DNA from: Galeopsis tetrahit
Lineage: Eukaryota > Streptophyta > Magnoliopsida > Lamiales > Lamiaceae
Direction: 5' to 3'
DNA: 64,000 nt
Assembly (NCBI GenBank): GCA_963675135.1
Contig: OY776130.1
Location: forward strand, 16,918,001-16,982,000
Below the pieces are notes generated by a model. It worked only from the letters and a program-made list of their open reading frames with translations, had not been told where the DNA came from and did not search any database. Positions 63,843-64,000 of this stretch are shown here, piece after piece (the first letter of the stretch is position 1; every line of letters begins with the position of its first letter). Position numbers and translations under genes: made by a program.

Positions 63843-64000
63843 TGTTGGGAATAAAATGAGATATGTTTTGATTCAATACCAAAACCCCCTGAGACATGCC
63901 TAAGTCAAGATGATTATGTTCTAAGAATGTTAGAACATATAGAATAAGGCTAGATGAGGAGCTGATATGTTAGGCAGCTCTTAGTTGTTTAGATGCACAA
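63843..64000 (+). repeat. Copia 3' LTR, first 158 bases
   Basis: TGTTGGGAATAAAATGAGAT onward aligns with the minus-strand element's LTRs, with scattered substitutions. Cut by the window edge. It keeps the TG terminus that the LTR at 10147-11756 has lost. Confidence 0.9.

Larger units (their letters stand above)
61531..64000 (+). mobile_element. SIRE-like copia element, 3' end
   Basis: Same family as 1-3148 and 10147-37562. It holds the C-terminal two thirds of the extra ORF, 3' UTR, PPT and the first 158 bases of the 3' LTR, and leaves the window at the right edge. Its left edge is the LINE breakpoint. Orientation matches the copia fragment at 1-3148, so both could be remnants of one element, but the extra-ORF segments do not overlap and this cannot be shown. 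Confidence 0.88.

Noticed and set aside
1..64000. Host protein genes, tRNA or rRNA genes
   Set aside because: All long frames trace to transposable elements. I recognised no tRNA-like cloverleaf or rRNA sequence; the tRNA-like phrases are primer-binding sites and their complements.

Overview
The window is plant nuclear DNA, almost certainly from a eudicot, built almost wholly of transposable elements. I see no host protein gene, rRNA, tRNA or CRISPR array. The species cannot be named from the sequence. The plant assignment rests on SIRE-type Ty1/copia, Athila-type and Tat-type Ty3/gypsy elements, a plant L1-type LINE, a PIF/Harbinger transposon and GT-AG introns with plant-like lengths. Deep nesting in AT-rich filler suggests repeat-rich, perhaps pericentromeric chromatin.

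Layout. (1) 1-3148 (+): 3' part of a SIRE-like copia element, with intact RT and RNase H and the first 37 codons of an extra ORF behind pol. (2) 3149-9065 (-): a Tat-lineage gypsy element cut off inside integrase. (3) 9066-10141: AT-rich filler. (4) 10147-37562 (-): a full-length copia element of the same family as (1), bounded by CTAAT target duplications. It lacks RT-RNase H, and its pol frame runs on into the extra ORF. It is a host for two later insertions: an Athila element (15331-26937, +, duplication GTTGG) in the extra ORF, and a PIF/Harbinger transposon (32995-37207, duplication TTA) with two open genes in the 5' LTR. (5) 37568-39566: filler with a 282-bp non-autonomous Helitron. (6) 39567-51435 (+): a second Tat element with both LTRs, dual RNase H, a 123-bp tandem repeat array behind pol, and an antisense gene with two inferred introns. 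(7) 51436-55384: filler with a hAT-like element that contains a Stowaway-like element, minisatellites and a foldback. (8) 55385-61530 (+): an L1-type LINE whose ORF1 stop and ORF2 start overlap as ATGA; it has lost its 3' end. (9) 61531-64000 (+): the 3' part of a copia element of the same family, with extra ORF, polypurine tract and LTR start.

How the parts work. Every coding region serves element replication: capsid (gag), protease, integrase, RT and RNase H, LINE endonuclease and DDE transposase. The most unusual layer is the extra genes. Copia carries an ORF behind pol, Athila has one behind an apparent internal promoter and leader intron, and Tat has an antisense spliced ORF. Two of these have telo-box sequences upstream. 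The copia 3' UTR repeatedly carries a 10-mer complementary to the element's own primer-binding site, which I consider the observation most worth testing.

All element boundaries were read by eye. Family names rest on motifs, not on a database search.
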